Origin: an uncultured Ruminococcus sp.
GTDB lineage: Bacteria > Bacillota > Clostridia > Oscillospirales > Ruminococcaceae
NCBI GenBank assembly: GCA_947173865.1
Contig: CAMWGS010000066.1
Span: 1-8,829 of the forward strand
Reading direction: 5' to 3'
Length of the DNA: 8,829 bases
Shown: positions 1-5,623 of the stretch, piece after piece
Position numbering within the stretch: the first letter of the stretch is position 1
Layout: every line of letters starts with the position of its first letter
Translations under genes and position numbers: made by a program
The notes under the pieces: model-generated
Seen by the model: the letters and a program-made list of their open reading frames with translations, nothing else
Told to the model about the DNA's origin: nothing
Database searches by the model: none

Positions 1-1291
1 TAATTGTACCGCGGTGCTTTTTAGCTATTTTTAAAGCTATCGGCATTCCCAGTCCATAACCGTGACTATTGCGTGATGAATCAGATTTAAATAAGCGTGT
101 AAATACCTTATTTTTTTCATCTTCCGTCATACCGATACCATTGTCTTTTACCTTTACAAAAACAAATCCGTCTGTCTCACCAGTTTCAACTTCGATTACT
201 TCATCATCTCGACTGAATTTTACAGCATTTGAAATAAGATTTGTTACTGCTATCGTGACAAGATTAATATTTCCCGATGTTTCTGATGTGCTGATGTTTG
301 TTATTTTAAATTTGACTTTACAATCGGATAATTTGTACTGTTCAGCTTCACATACAGCAGATACAATTTCTGTTAAGTCGATAAATTCCTGCATATCCTC
401 TTTGTCGCCAGATTCAAGACGGGACAGCATAAGCAATGTAATGACAAGTTCCTGCATTTTCTGTGCCTGTTTTAAAATCACTTCAAAAGATTTTTTTTCT
501 TCGGCAGAAAGTTCCATATTATTCAGTGCATACTGACTTTGAGCCTTAATGACAGCTATCGGAGTTTTTAACTCATGTGCAACATCTGAGGAAAACTGTT
601 CCTGTTGAGCAAAAATTTCATTCATACGGTCTAACATACGATTGTTAGCTTTTATAAGAGAGTTGATTTCCTTATAATGACCGCTTTCTTCCATATGTTT
701 ATCCGACAGCTTTGAAGTACCTATTTTAGCTACACTTGTTTCCATAGTTTTTATGGAATGTCTGAATCGTTTCAGAGCATACAGCATTGCCATAGTTAAA
801 CCAACAAACACAACTGCCGTTCCTCCAAAACAGATAACCTTGACAGGAATGTAATTTCTGAAAACATCATTTTCGCTGACGTATGCCCGTACAAATCCGT
901 TGGCAGACATAGTGTATTTTATATCTCTGTCAATATAGTAATATGAAACTTCTCCAGCCGTGACCTTAGAAGGTGCAATCGACCTGTTGGTATCAATGCT
1001 TACTCCATCCGGAGCATAACCCCATATAACATTTCCTTTGTCATCAATAATAACAATGTACATATCAGGGTATTTTTTTTCGATTTTACTTTCATCAACA
1101 CTGAGTACACCATTATTGTTTACGATACTATCTGAAAGACTGGTAACTTGTCGTGAAAGACTGCTCCGGATATCAAGTTCAACTGACTGATTAATGTATA
1201 AATGAACAAAAAAAGTCATAATTGAGAACATTATTATTTCAGATATAAACCATATTGTCATTATGTAGGTCATAACAGACCTGTTTTTCAT
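1..1291 (-). CDS. Sensor histidine kinase of a two-component system (3' end cut by window edge)
   Basis: This is a membrane-bound sensor kinase that autophosphorylates on histidine and passes the phosphate to the neighbouring response regulator. Its ATG (1291-1289) overlaps the regulator stop as ATGA, so the two are translationally coupled. The visible 430 residues contain a first membrane segment at about 6-32, an extracytoplasmic sensor region at about 34-147, a second membrane segment at about 150-173, and a linker. The dimerisation/phosphoacceptor motif HELKTP follows, with the phosphorylated histidine at residue 239. In the ATPase domain the N box has N351 and N355, the G1 box is DNGIG at 383-387, and the G2 box GYGLG is at 411-415. 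Only a short C-terminal tail should be missing past position 1. The signal sensed cannot be told from sequence; the roughly 115-residue sensor loop matches no domain I recognise. The kinase assignment itself is secure. Confidence 0.93.
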   Translation of the reverse strand, partial: MKNRSVMTYIMTIWFISEIIMFSIMTFFVHLYINQSVELDIRSSLSRQVTSLSDSIVNNNGVLSVDESKIEKKYPDMYIVIIDDKGNVIWGYAPDGVSIDTNRSIAPSKVTAGEVSYYYIDRDIKYTMSANGFVRAYVSENDVFRNYIPVKVICFGGTAVVFVGLTMAMLYALKRFRHSIKTMETSVAKIGTSKLSDKHMEESGHYKEINSLIKANNRMLDRMNEIFAQQEQFSSDVAHELKTPIAVIKAQSQYALNNMELSAEEKKSFEVILKQAQKMQELVITLLMLSRLESGDKEDMQEFIDLTEIVSAVCEAEQYKLSDCKVKFKITNISTSETSGNINLVTIAVTNLISNAVKFSRDDEVIEVETGETDGFVFVKVKDNGIGMTEDEKNKVFTRLFKSDSSRNSHGYGLGMPIALKIAKKHRGTI

Positions 1292-1959
1292 TCTGCTTTT
1301 AATTGGTAACCAACTCCTCTGACAGTATGTATCATCTTTTTTTCATATCCGTCATCTATCTTTTTACGCAGATAACGTATATATACATCTATAACATTTG
1401 AACTGTTTTCGCTGTCAAAATGCCACAGGTTATTTTCAATCTGTTCTCTTGTTAAAACTATTCCTTTATTCCTTACAAGATAAAGCAACAGCTGAAATTC
1501 CTTTGCGGAAAGTGAGATTGATTTATCTTTGCGGAAAACAGTATAATCATTACAATTAACAACAAGCTCACCGCAACGGTAAATATTTTCACGGTTTTCA
1601 ACCTTTTTTCTCAACATTACACGAATACGAGCTAAAAGCTCATCAAAGTCAAATGGCTTTGAAATATAGTCATCTGCTCCTGAATCCAGTCCATGTATAA
1701 TGTCTTTTTTGGAATCTCTTGCAGTAAGAAACAATATAGGGGTCTGGATTCCCTTGTTTCTGATTCTTTCAAGAACATCAAAACCGTTAAGTTTCGGAAG
1801 CATAATATCAAGTATTGCACCGTCATATTCTCCCAAAGATAAATACTCATACGCCTCTTGCCCATCAAAGCAAGAGTCAACAACATATCCGTTTATAATC
1901 AATGCTTTTGTTATTATTTCATTTAAGTCTCGTTCGTCCTCAACTACAAGCAGTCTCAT
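1288..1959 (-). CDS. OmpR/PhoB-family response regulator
   Basis: This is a cytoplasmic transcription factor switched on by phosphorylation from the adjacent kinase. The 223-residue protein has a receiver domain at about 2-115 with the full catalytic set: acidic E7/D8, phosphoacceptor D51 (in LDIMLP), T79 and K101 (in KPF). A C-terminal winged-helix DNA-binding domain follows at about 128-220, ending in the typical VRGVGY strand turn. The start is placed at the ATG at 1959 because TAAGGAGGTT lies 8 bases upstream. A longer in-frame ATG at 2043 falls inside the promoter and cannot be transcribed from it. The stop overlaps the kinase start by 4 bases, giving a classical regulator-kinase operon. 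Target genes are not in the window; often such pairs control a nearby transporter or resistance gene, which would lie to the left. Confidence 0.95.
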   Translation of the reverse strand: MRLLVVEDERDLNEIITKALIINGYVVDSCFDGQEAYEYLSLGEYDGAILDIMLPKLNGFDVLERIRNKGIQTPILFLTARDSKKDIIHGLDSGADDYISKPFDFDELLARIRVMLRKKVENRENIYRCGELVVNCNDYTVFRKDKSISLSAKEFQLLLYLVRNKGIVLTREQIENNLWHFDSENSSNVIDVYIRYLRKKIDDGYEKKMIHTVRGVGYQLKAE

Positions 1960-1965
1960 AATTGT

Positions 1966-1975
1966 AACCTCCTTA
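1966..1975 (-). promoter_or_regulatory. Ribosome binding site deciding the response-regulator start
   Basis: On the minus strand this reads TAAGGAGGTT, a near-perfect anti-Shine-Dalgarno match, 8 bases before the ATG at 1959. It rules out the upstream in-frame ATG at 2043. Confidence 0.85.
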
Positions 1976-2022
1976 TCATAGTTCATGTATTTCAATGCTG
2001 TTTGGCATAGGCATCTATATAT

Positions 2023-2051
2023 AGTATAATTTAACTGCTGCAAAAAGTCAA
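2023..2051 (-). promoter_or_regulatory. Promoter of the two-component operon
   Basis: Read on the minus strand, the -35 box TTGACT (2051-2046) is separated by exactly 17 bases from the -10 box TATACT (2028-2023). Transcription would begin near 2016, giving a leader of about 57 bases before the regulator ATG. This is a sigma-A consensus-type promoter. I saw no clear direct repeats upstream that would mark autoregulation by the OmpR-type regulator. Confidence 0.75.
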
Positions 2052-2165
2052 GAGGTAAGATATTTATAGATAAAAAAGAAATTCCCTGTAAAATGAAAAA
2101 CTGTCACGATGTATCTTTTGGTGTTTGTGTTCTTTTGACAGTAATTTCTGTTATAGAAATATAAC
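2052..2165. other. Gap between the two-component promoter and mobC (possible module junction)
   Basis: There is no gene here. A 7-bp inverted repeat (ACTGTCA at 2100-2106, TGACAGT at 2136-2142) and a short ATTTCT/AGAAAT repeat just past the mobC stop are present. Neither has a run of T suited to an intrinsic terminator for mobC. In related mobility modules a relaxase gene normally follows mobC on the same strand. Here the regulatory region of the two-component system begins instead, so this gap may be an old junction. Confidence 0.4.
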
Positions 2166-2510
2166 TCAATGTTTTAACTGTGCAATTTTGGTTTTCAAAA
2201 AATTAAGTGGCTGCCAAAGCAGATTTAATCTGAATTGAATATCCTCAATATCTCTTTCATAAATATTGCCTGTGCGGTTTACTCGAAATGCAATCTGATT
2301 GATACTGTTAGCAATGTTTCCGACAAGTTTATAGATTTCGTGAATCTCGTTTTCGTCCATCTGAACGATATAGCCCTCGAAAATCATTGCACGGACAAAA
2401 CCGCTGAGTGTGTCCATTCCGCTGTTCTGAAATTTTTTCTTGATAGCATTCATTTCTTCCTCACTGACACGAATTTTCAGATACTTTTTTCTCTTATTCT
2501 TATCTTCCAT
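2166..2510 (-). CDS. mobC: MobC-like relaxosome accessory protein
   Basis: The 114-residue protein is an oriT-binding accessory of conjugative mobilisation: MobC proteins help a relaxase to open and nick the transfer origin. The basic N-terminus (KNKRKKYLKIRVSEEE) and following helices at about 8-50, including SGFVRAMIFEG, look like a ribbon-helix-helix DNA-binding fold. The C-terminal part has the family hallmark NSINQIAFRVNRTGNIY at about 69-85. Its length is normal for the family. A weak AAAGGAAAA ribosome site lies upstream of the ATG. The gene is transcribed away from the inverted-repeat region at 2553-2652, the expected position of its oriT target. What is odd is that no relaxase (MobA) gene follows; mobC is alone. 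Family assignment is by recognised motifs, not a database search. Confidence 0.8.
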   Translation of the reverse strand: MEDKNKRKKYLKIRVSEEEMNAIKKKFQNSGMDTLSGFVRAMIFEGYIVQMDENEIHEIYKLVGNIANSINQIAFRVNRTGNIYERDIEDIQFRLNLLWQPLNFLKTKIAQLKH

Positions 2511-2552
2511 TTTTCTGTTTTCCTTTCTTTCATCAATTAAAAAATTAGGGTC

Positions 2553-2570
2553 TTAGGGAAATTTCCCTAA
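2553..2570. repeat. 18-bp perfect palindrome upstream of mobC
   Basis: TTAGGGAAATTTCCCTAA reads the same on both strands. The left half repeats the preceding TTAGGG at 2545-2550. It lies between mobC and the larger dyad at 2571-2624, so it could be a binding site for MobC (a dimeric ribbon-helix-helix protein would fit such symmetry) or part of the transfer origin. Confidence 0.6.
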
Positions 2571-2652
2571 CAAGCGTTGTATTATGTGGGTTTACAGCTT
2601 TGTACCCACATAATACCGTGCTTGCTACAATTGATTTCGCCCTGCGGGCGAA
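2571..2652. other. oriT: Candidate origin of transfer (oriT)
   Basis: A perfect 13-bp inverted repeat (GTATTATGTGGGT at 2579-2591, ACCCACATAATAC at 2604-2616, 12-base loop) is nested inside an outer CAAGC/GCTTG pair at 2571-2575 and 2620-2624. Immediately to its right are GCTTGCTAC and then a second, G/C-rich hairpin (TTCGCCC-TGC-GGGCGAA, 2636-2652). A relaxase-recognition hairpin followed by a short nick-type sequence, next to a divergently pointing mobC, is the usual build of a transfer origin of mobilisable elements. The nick site itself is inferred: probably within or just right of GCTTGC at 2620-2625. Without a relaxase gene in view, such an origin would need one supplied in trans. Confidence 0.55.
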
Positions 2653-2664
2653 TTTTCTTTTTTT
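2636..2664 (+). terminator. Hairpin followed by T-run (terminator-like, possibly part of oriT)
   Basis: A 7-bp perfect G/C-rich stem (TTCGCCC / GGGCGAA) with loop TGC is followed by TTTTC and seven T. This is a good plus-strand intrinsic terminator by form. No plus-strand gene ends before it, so it may instead insulate the mobility genes or serve as a structural element of the transfer origin. Confidence 0.5.
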
Positions 2665-2689
2665 GAGATTCCATTCTCAAAAATTTTTT
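2660..2689. repeat. Second hairpin, A/T-rich, with T-run
   Basis: A 9-bp perfect inverted repeat (TTTTTGAGA at 2660-2668, TCTCAAAAA at 2675-2683, loop TTCCAT) is followed by six T at 2684-2689. It directly follows the first hairpin. Because both flanks are T-rich on the left and A/T on the right, it could act as a weak terminator on either strand. Confidence 0.45.
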
Positions 2690-2883
2690 CATTTCTGCAA
2701 GTCTGGAACACTGCATTTTTTATTTTTTCGGTACTCCCGATTATCACTATAACAGATAATTCCGCCTTCGTCAATATGAAATTTCAGATTTATTTCAACT
2801 GCAAAAAATTCCCCAGTGAAAATGACGAAACAGAGTTTTCCGCATAATACCGTGATTCTGATTTTTTGAAGTTCAATTTTCAT
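2689..2883 (-). CDS. Doubtful small ORF, 64 residues
   Basis: This is an open frame of 64 codons from an ATG at 2883, with no recognisable ribosome binding site before it and no family I recognise. The protein would have three cysteines and no membrane segment of convincing length. It contains the second copy of a 12-base word also found in the oriT candidate (2843-2854), which suggests the DNA here may matter more than any protein. It fills an otherwise empty interval (2690-2930), so it is listed with low confidence. Confidence 0.22.
   Translation of the reverse strand: MKIELQKIRITVLCGKLCFVIFTGEFFAVEINLKFHIDEGGIICYSDNREYRKNKKCSVPDLQK
2843..2854 (+). repeat. Second copy of the oriT-arm word CATAATACCGTG
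   Basis: The 12 bases CATAATACCGTG occur at 2609-2620, covering most of the right arm of the large dyad and the start of the candidate nick region. They occur again here in the same orientation, 234 bases downstream. The matching left arm is absent from this copy. Confidence 0.6.
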
Positions 2884-2932
2884 CGGTTGATTATTAACAA
2901 ATTATGAACAAAACTTTGTGAGTTATTGCGGC

Positions 2933-2961
2933 TTGATTTTGAAATATGAGCGTGCTATAAT
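2933..2961 (+). promoter_or_regulatory. Promoter of the small-protein/tnpW transcription unit
   Basis: The -35 box TTGATT (2933-2938), a 17-base spacer, and the -10 box TATAAT (2956-2961) preceded by TGC (extended -10) make a strong sigma-A-like promoter. Transcription should start near 2968, about 46 bases before the ATG at 3014. The 7-base word ATTGCGG occurs at 2925-2931, just before the -35, and at 2960-2966, overlapping the end of the -10; it may mark an operator. Confidence 0.78.
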
Positions 2962-3013
2962 TGCGGTATGAGGAAACTTAAATCAAAAATTCAAAAGAAT
3001 GGGAGGTGATAAT

Positions 3014-3340
3014 ATGGCACTTTATCTTGACAAGATTTCTGAGAATGAGCAGAAGATTAAAAAACTCGAAGAAAGCATTAAGCGTGATACTGCAAAAAAG
3101 AAAAAGCTGACAGAGGAGAATGCTAAACTGACTTATCTGTCGCTCTGTGAGCAGTACAACAGTTCAGGTCGTGACCTGCTTGATATTCTTGCGAATGAAC
3201 ATGAACAGGCAGTATCATTGAAAACAAATAATATGCCTGATGCTGAAAACAGTTCCGCTGATGATGTCGGTGGTGATATTTCTGATATTCCTGAACAGGA
3301 TTTATTCTTCGGGGATAAATCAGATTTCTACAAAAACTAA
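3014..3340 (+). CDS. Small coiled-coil protein of the mobility module (DUF4315-like layout)
   Basis: The protein has 108 residues. The first 45 or so are a highly charged, heptad-like coiled coil rich in Lys and Glu, followed by a short helical segment (about 39-62, LTYLSLCEQYNSSGRDLLDIL) and an acidic, likely disordered tail ending in aromatic residues (FFGDKSDFYKN). Start choice: an ATG at 2999 lies in frame but sits on the ribosome site GGGAGGTGA (3001-3009); the ATG at 3014 is 7 bases behind GGAGG and is preferred. The layout recalls DUF4315-type small proteins of Firmicute conjugative transposons, which sit near relaxase or recombinase genes, but the match is by overall pattern only. The function is unknown; a DNA-processing accessory role is a guess from context. 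Confidence 0.72.
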   Translation: MALYLDKISENEQKIKKLEESIKRDTAKKKKLTEENAKLTYLSLCEQYNSSGRDLLDILANEHEQAVSLKTNNMPDAENSSADDVGGDISDIPEQDLFFGDKSDFYKN

Positions 3341-3433
3341 AATATATCCGACAACAGAACAAGGGTAAGAGAGAAAAAGCGATGCCCTTACTCTGAAAGC
3401 ATAGAAATAGAAAAGCTAAGGAGAAAATTCGCT
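3341..3433 (+). other. Spacer between the small protein and tnpW-like gene
   Basis: These 93 bases hold no promoter I can defend and no terminator. They end in the ribosome site AAGGAG (3418-3423), 10 bases before the next ATG. The downstream gene therefore probably shares the promoter at 2933-2961. Confidence 0.4.
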
Positions 3434-3640
3434 ATGAAAAATAAAACAATGCAGGAGATGAATGAGCAGTTCAAGGACTGTCCGATTCAACAGAATGTTT
3501 ACGAAGTGGATGGTAAGCTGTACCATGTGACAAGTCATTTTGTAGGAAACAAAAGTATCAATGATGTGATTCTTGAATACGCTGAAAGCAGGGCAATGGG
3601 CGAAATGCTTGGTCGTGTTCCGACAGAAAAACAACAATAA
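3434..3640 (+). CDS. TnpW-like small transposon protein
   Basis: The 68-residue protein sits directly before a large serine recombinase, the position where TnpW-type proteins are found in Tn4451/Tn1549-like elements. The core resembles the TnpW pattern, in which a short beta hairpin (VYEVDGKLYHVTSHFVG, about 22-38) is followed by a helix (INDVILEYAESRA, about 42-54). No catalytic residues are evident; proteins of this family have no established biochemical role. A ribosome site AAGGAG (3418-3423) lies 10 bases upstream. It ends 88 bases before the recombinase ATG, and a separate strong promoter stands between them, so the recombinase is not simply read through from this gene. Family assignment is moderate. 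Confidence 0.62.
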   Translation: MKNKTMQEMNEQFKDCPIQQNVYEVDGKLYHVTSHFVGNKSINDVILEYAESRAMGEMLGRVPTEKQQ

Positions 3641-3657
3641 TTTTTTTCAAAAAGCTA

Positions 3658-3686
3658 TTGACTTTACCGATATACTGCGCTATAAT
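3658..3686 (+). promoter_or_regulatory. Own promoter of the serine recombinase
   Basis: The -35 box TTGACT (3658-3663), exactly 17 bases, and the -10 box TATAAT (3681-3686) form a near-consensus sigma-A promoter with a start point near 3693. The leader would be about 36 bases. An 11-bp dyad is laid across it (3662-3702), so the promoter is probably strong but repressed. Confidence 0.82.
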
Positions 3687-3702
3687 GATTGTATCGGTAA
3701 AG
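3662..3702. promoter_or_regulatory. Operator-like dyad spanning the recombinase promoter
   Basis: CTTTACCGATA (3662-3672) and TATCGGTAAAG (3692-3702) are perfect inverted copies. Their centres are 30 bases apart, close to three helical turns, with the -10 box between them. The left arm begins in the -35 box and the right arm covers the likely transcription start. Only the right arm would be transcribed, so this is a DNA site rather than an RNA hairpin. The repressor is not identified; the recombinase itself, the TnpW-like protein or the 108-residue protein are candidates. Confidence 0.7.
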
Positions 3703-3728
3703 GTCGCTTTGGAGGAAAGGAGTTATTG

Positions 3729-5189
3729 ATGTTACCAAAGCAGACCGATTACAAAGTGGGAATGTACATCCGCTTATCAAGAGATGATGAGCGTGCCGGC
3801 GAATCCCTTTCAATTGAAAATCAGAGAAGAATACTCACAAACTATATCAGTGAACAAGGCTGGTCACTCTATGACGAATATGTTGATGACGGATTTTCTG
3901 GAACAGATTTCAACAGACCGGGAGTACAGCGTATGCTTGATGATGCCAAAACAGGAAAAATCAATCTCATAATCTGCAAGGATTTGAGCCGTTTCGGACG
4001 AAACTATATTCAGGTCGGACAGTACACGGACTACATTTTTCCGATGTACAATATCCGTTTTATTGCCTTAAACGACAATGTTGATACTGCTAATTCTCAG
4101 AGTTCGGGAATGGATATGCTTCCGATAATGAACGTTTTTAATGAATGGCACGCCGCTAATACAAGCAAAAAGCTGAGAGCCGTTTTTGAAAGTAACGCAA
4201 AGTCGGGAAAATATATGACTACGTTCTGTGCGTATGGTTATGAAAAAGGTACGGACGAAAATTTCACACCTGTGATTGACCCTTATGCAGCCGATATTGT
4301 ACGCCGTATTTTTGAGATGAGAGCAAGCGGAATGAATGCGAAAAAGATAGCGGACGTTCTTAACGGTGAGCATATCGTTCCTCCGCTTGATTACAAATAC
4401 GATAAAATCGGCAAGAAATATCCGCTTTATTCGCATCATTTATGGAGTTCTCAGACGATAAAGCGTATTCTGAAAAATCAGATGTATCTCGGTCACCTCT
4501 GCCAGATGAAACAGACAACAGTAAGCTACAAAAATCACAAGGTTATCAACAAGGATATGGAGGACTGGGTTATCGTTGAGAACAACCATGAACCGATTAT
4601 TTCGCAGGAATTGTGGGACAAGTGCCGTGAAGTTGATGCGTCCGTAAGTAATGGCAAATGTACAAAAGAACGCACTACAAAGCCACTTTCGGGACTATGT
4701 TACTGCGACAGCTGTGGTTCGAAAATGAAACAGCATAATTCATCAGGCTCAAAAAATCCAATGGGTTATGTCTGCGGACTTCATGCCCGTTACGGCAAAA
4801 GTTACTGCACCTCGCACTACATTGTCATGCACGGAATTGAAAGTATCGTACTTGCCGATATTCAGCGACAGATTGACTTTGTACTCAACGATGACGAAGC
4901 AAAGGCAAAGTATCTCTCTCACAAGCAGGGTTCACTTGCTGTTCAAAATGCTGAAGATAAGAAAAGACAGCAGGAAATACACAAGCGTATTGATGACCTC
5001 GACAGACTGATGCAGAAACTTTATGAGGACAGAGTTCTCGGAAATATGCCCGATAAAATCTGCTCTGACTTTCTTGTAAAGTATCAGCAGGAAAAAGAAA
5101 ATTTACAGGCTGAACTTAATGACCTCATCAGACGAACGGAAACGGTTTCTAAGGACGAACATGACGTTGATGAATATATCCCCGTCTGA
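3729..5189 (+). CDS. Large serine recombinase (TnpX-like), frameshifted near the C-terminus
   Basis: This is a site-specific integrase/excisionase of the resolvase-invertase superfamily that joins and excises mobile elements through a serine-DNA linkage. The in-frame product is 486 residues. It has the catalytic domain at about 9-150 with nucleophile S17 in YIRLSRDD and the SRFGRN motif with R88 and R91. A recombinase DNA-binding domain follows at about 165-275. The zinc ribbon at about 318-378 has C326, C329, C349 and C360. A coiled coil lies at about 400-472. The start at 3729 has AAAGGAG 6 bases upstream; earlier in-frame starts lie inside tnpW and before the promoter. The frame stops at TGA 5187-5189. 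The rest of the C-terminal domain, of the DUF4368 type, continues in another frame to 5356. Restored, the protein would be 542 residues. The truncated form may still be active, or the gene may be dead. Confidence 0.88.
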   Translation: MLPKQTDYKVGMYIRLSRDDERAGESLSIENQRRILTNYISEQGWSLYDEYVDDGFSGTDFNRPGVQRMLDDAKTGKINLIICKDLSRFGRNYIQVGQYTDYIFPMYNIRFIALNDNVDTANSQSSGMDMLPIMNVFNEWHAANTSKKLRAVFESNAKSGKYMTTFCAYGYEKGTDENFTPVIDPYAADIVRRIFEMRASGMNAKKIADVLNGEHIVPPLDYKYDKIGKKYPLYSHHLWSSQTIKRILKNQMYLGHLCQMKQTTVSYKNHKVINKDMEDWVIVENNHEPIISQELWDKCREVDASVSNGKCTKERTTKPLSGLCYCDSCGSKMKQHNSSGSKNPMGYVCGLHARYGKSYCTSHYIVMHGIESIVLADIQRQIDFVLNDDEAKAKYLSHKQGSLAVQNAEDKKRQQEIHKRIDDLDRLMQKLYEDRVLGNMPDKICSDFLVKYQQEKENLQAELNDLIRRTETVSKDEHDVDEYIPV

Positions 5190-5356
5190 AAAGCTATGCA
5201 GGTGCTGAAACGCTTACAAGACAGATGTGCGTTGACCTTATTGAATACATTACAATTGATAAGTATCAGGGCAAGAAAGTTCCCCGTGATATTCACATTT
5301 ACTACAAACTCATTGACAAACCGCTGACAGACAGAAAAAATGCCCTTGCAAAATAA
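5186..5356 (+). pseudogene. Out-of-frame C-terminal end of the serine recombinase
   Basis: Read from CTG at 5186, this frame gives 56 residues beginning LKSYAGAETLTRQMCVDLIE and continuing to ALAK, then TAA at 5354-5356. It matches the expected end of these recombinases (a helix with LTxxxxxxxIEYI, then a short beta strand pattern DIHIYYKLI). Joining it to the upstream part needs only one extra C in the run CCCC at 5180-5183, turning the break into DEYIPRLKSY. It has no start codon or ribosome site of its own. Confidence 0.75.
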
Positions 5357-5367
5357 AACAAGGGCAT
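5335..5367 (-). terminator. Intrinsic terminator for minus-strand transcripts
   Basis: A 9-bp perfect stem (ATGCCCTTG at 5340-5348, CAAGGGCAT at 5359-5367) with a 10-base loop. On the minus strand it is followed by six T (complement of 5335-5340). On the plus strand no T-run follows, so it does not look made for the recombinase whose end it overlaps. It would stop anything coming from the right. Confidence 0.7.
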
Positions 5368-5559
5368 AACCTCAACAGCTGAAACAGGCTGATTATTTTA
5401 TGAAATTTTACTTGTCCATTTTTGGCGGTCACATTATTTCCGGCAGGAGCTAATTCCCAGTCCGATTTTTGCTCACCAAAAACTGCCGCCGCCCTAAATG
5501 GCAGCCCAAAATTCAAGTGATAGCAAAACAGCTATATTTCGGTATATTATAAAGCAAAA
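5368..5559. other. Gene-free or decayed stretch after the recombinase
   Basis: I see no convincing gene. The minus-strand frame over 5310-5516 is open for 68 codons, but it has no good ribosome site and runs through the terminator stem. Its stretch at about 5410-5516 is more G/C-rich than its surroundings and may be a remnant of a lost minus-strand gene, which would explain the otherwise ownerless terminator at 5335-5367. The right end of the mobile element could lie here, but no attachment core can be named from sequence alone. Confidence 0.35.
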
Positions 5560-5597
5560 GGGATATGTCATCCATAAATGTTGGAAGGCATATCCCT
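5551..5597 (-). terminator. Intrinsic terminator of the SLOG gene
   Basis: AGGGATATG (5559-5567) pairs with CATATCCCT (5589-5597). A small inner CCA/TGG pairing (5572-5574 with 5582-5584) closes the loop. Read on the minus strand the stem is followed by TTTTGCTTT. It lies 27 bases beyond the SLOG stop codon at 5624. Confidence 0.65.
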
Positions 5598-5623
5598 ATC
5601 TATTTCTTTTTCAGAAGCTCTAT

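Noticed and set aside
69..536. Plus-strand open frame of 155 codons
   Set aside because: It lies antisense to the histidine kinase, whose H, N and G boxes are read clearly on the minus strand; the Ser/Ile-rich translation looks like a shadow.
1960..2043. 28-residue N-terminal extension of the response regulator
   Set aside because: It would start inside the -35/-10 region and upstream of a consensus ribosome site that fits the ATG at 1959; receiver domains begin right at that Met.
2135..2163. Plus-strand TTGACA at 2135-2140 as a promoter
   Set aside because: No -10 box at a proper distance and no plus-strand gene to serve.
3573..3728. 52-codon N-terminal extension of the recombinase
   Set aside because: It overlaps the tnpW-like gene in another frame and precedes the recombinase promoter; the ATG at 3729 has its own ribosome site and the protein then starts as its family does.
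4068..4439. Minus-strand open frame of 123 codons
   Set aside because: It is antisense within the recombinase domains and has no ribosome site or recognisable motif.
5357..5623. Attachment site (attR) of the serine recombinase
   Set aside because: These enzymes use short cores that cannot be recognised without an empty site for comparison; shared words with 2044-2165, such as AATTCCC, are too short to mean anything.
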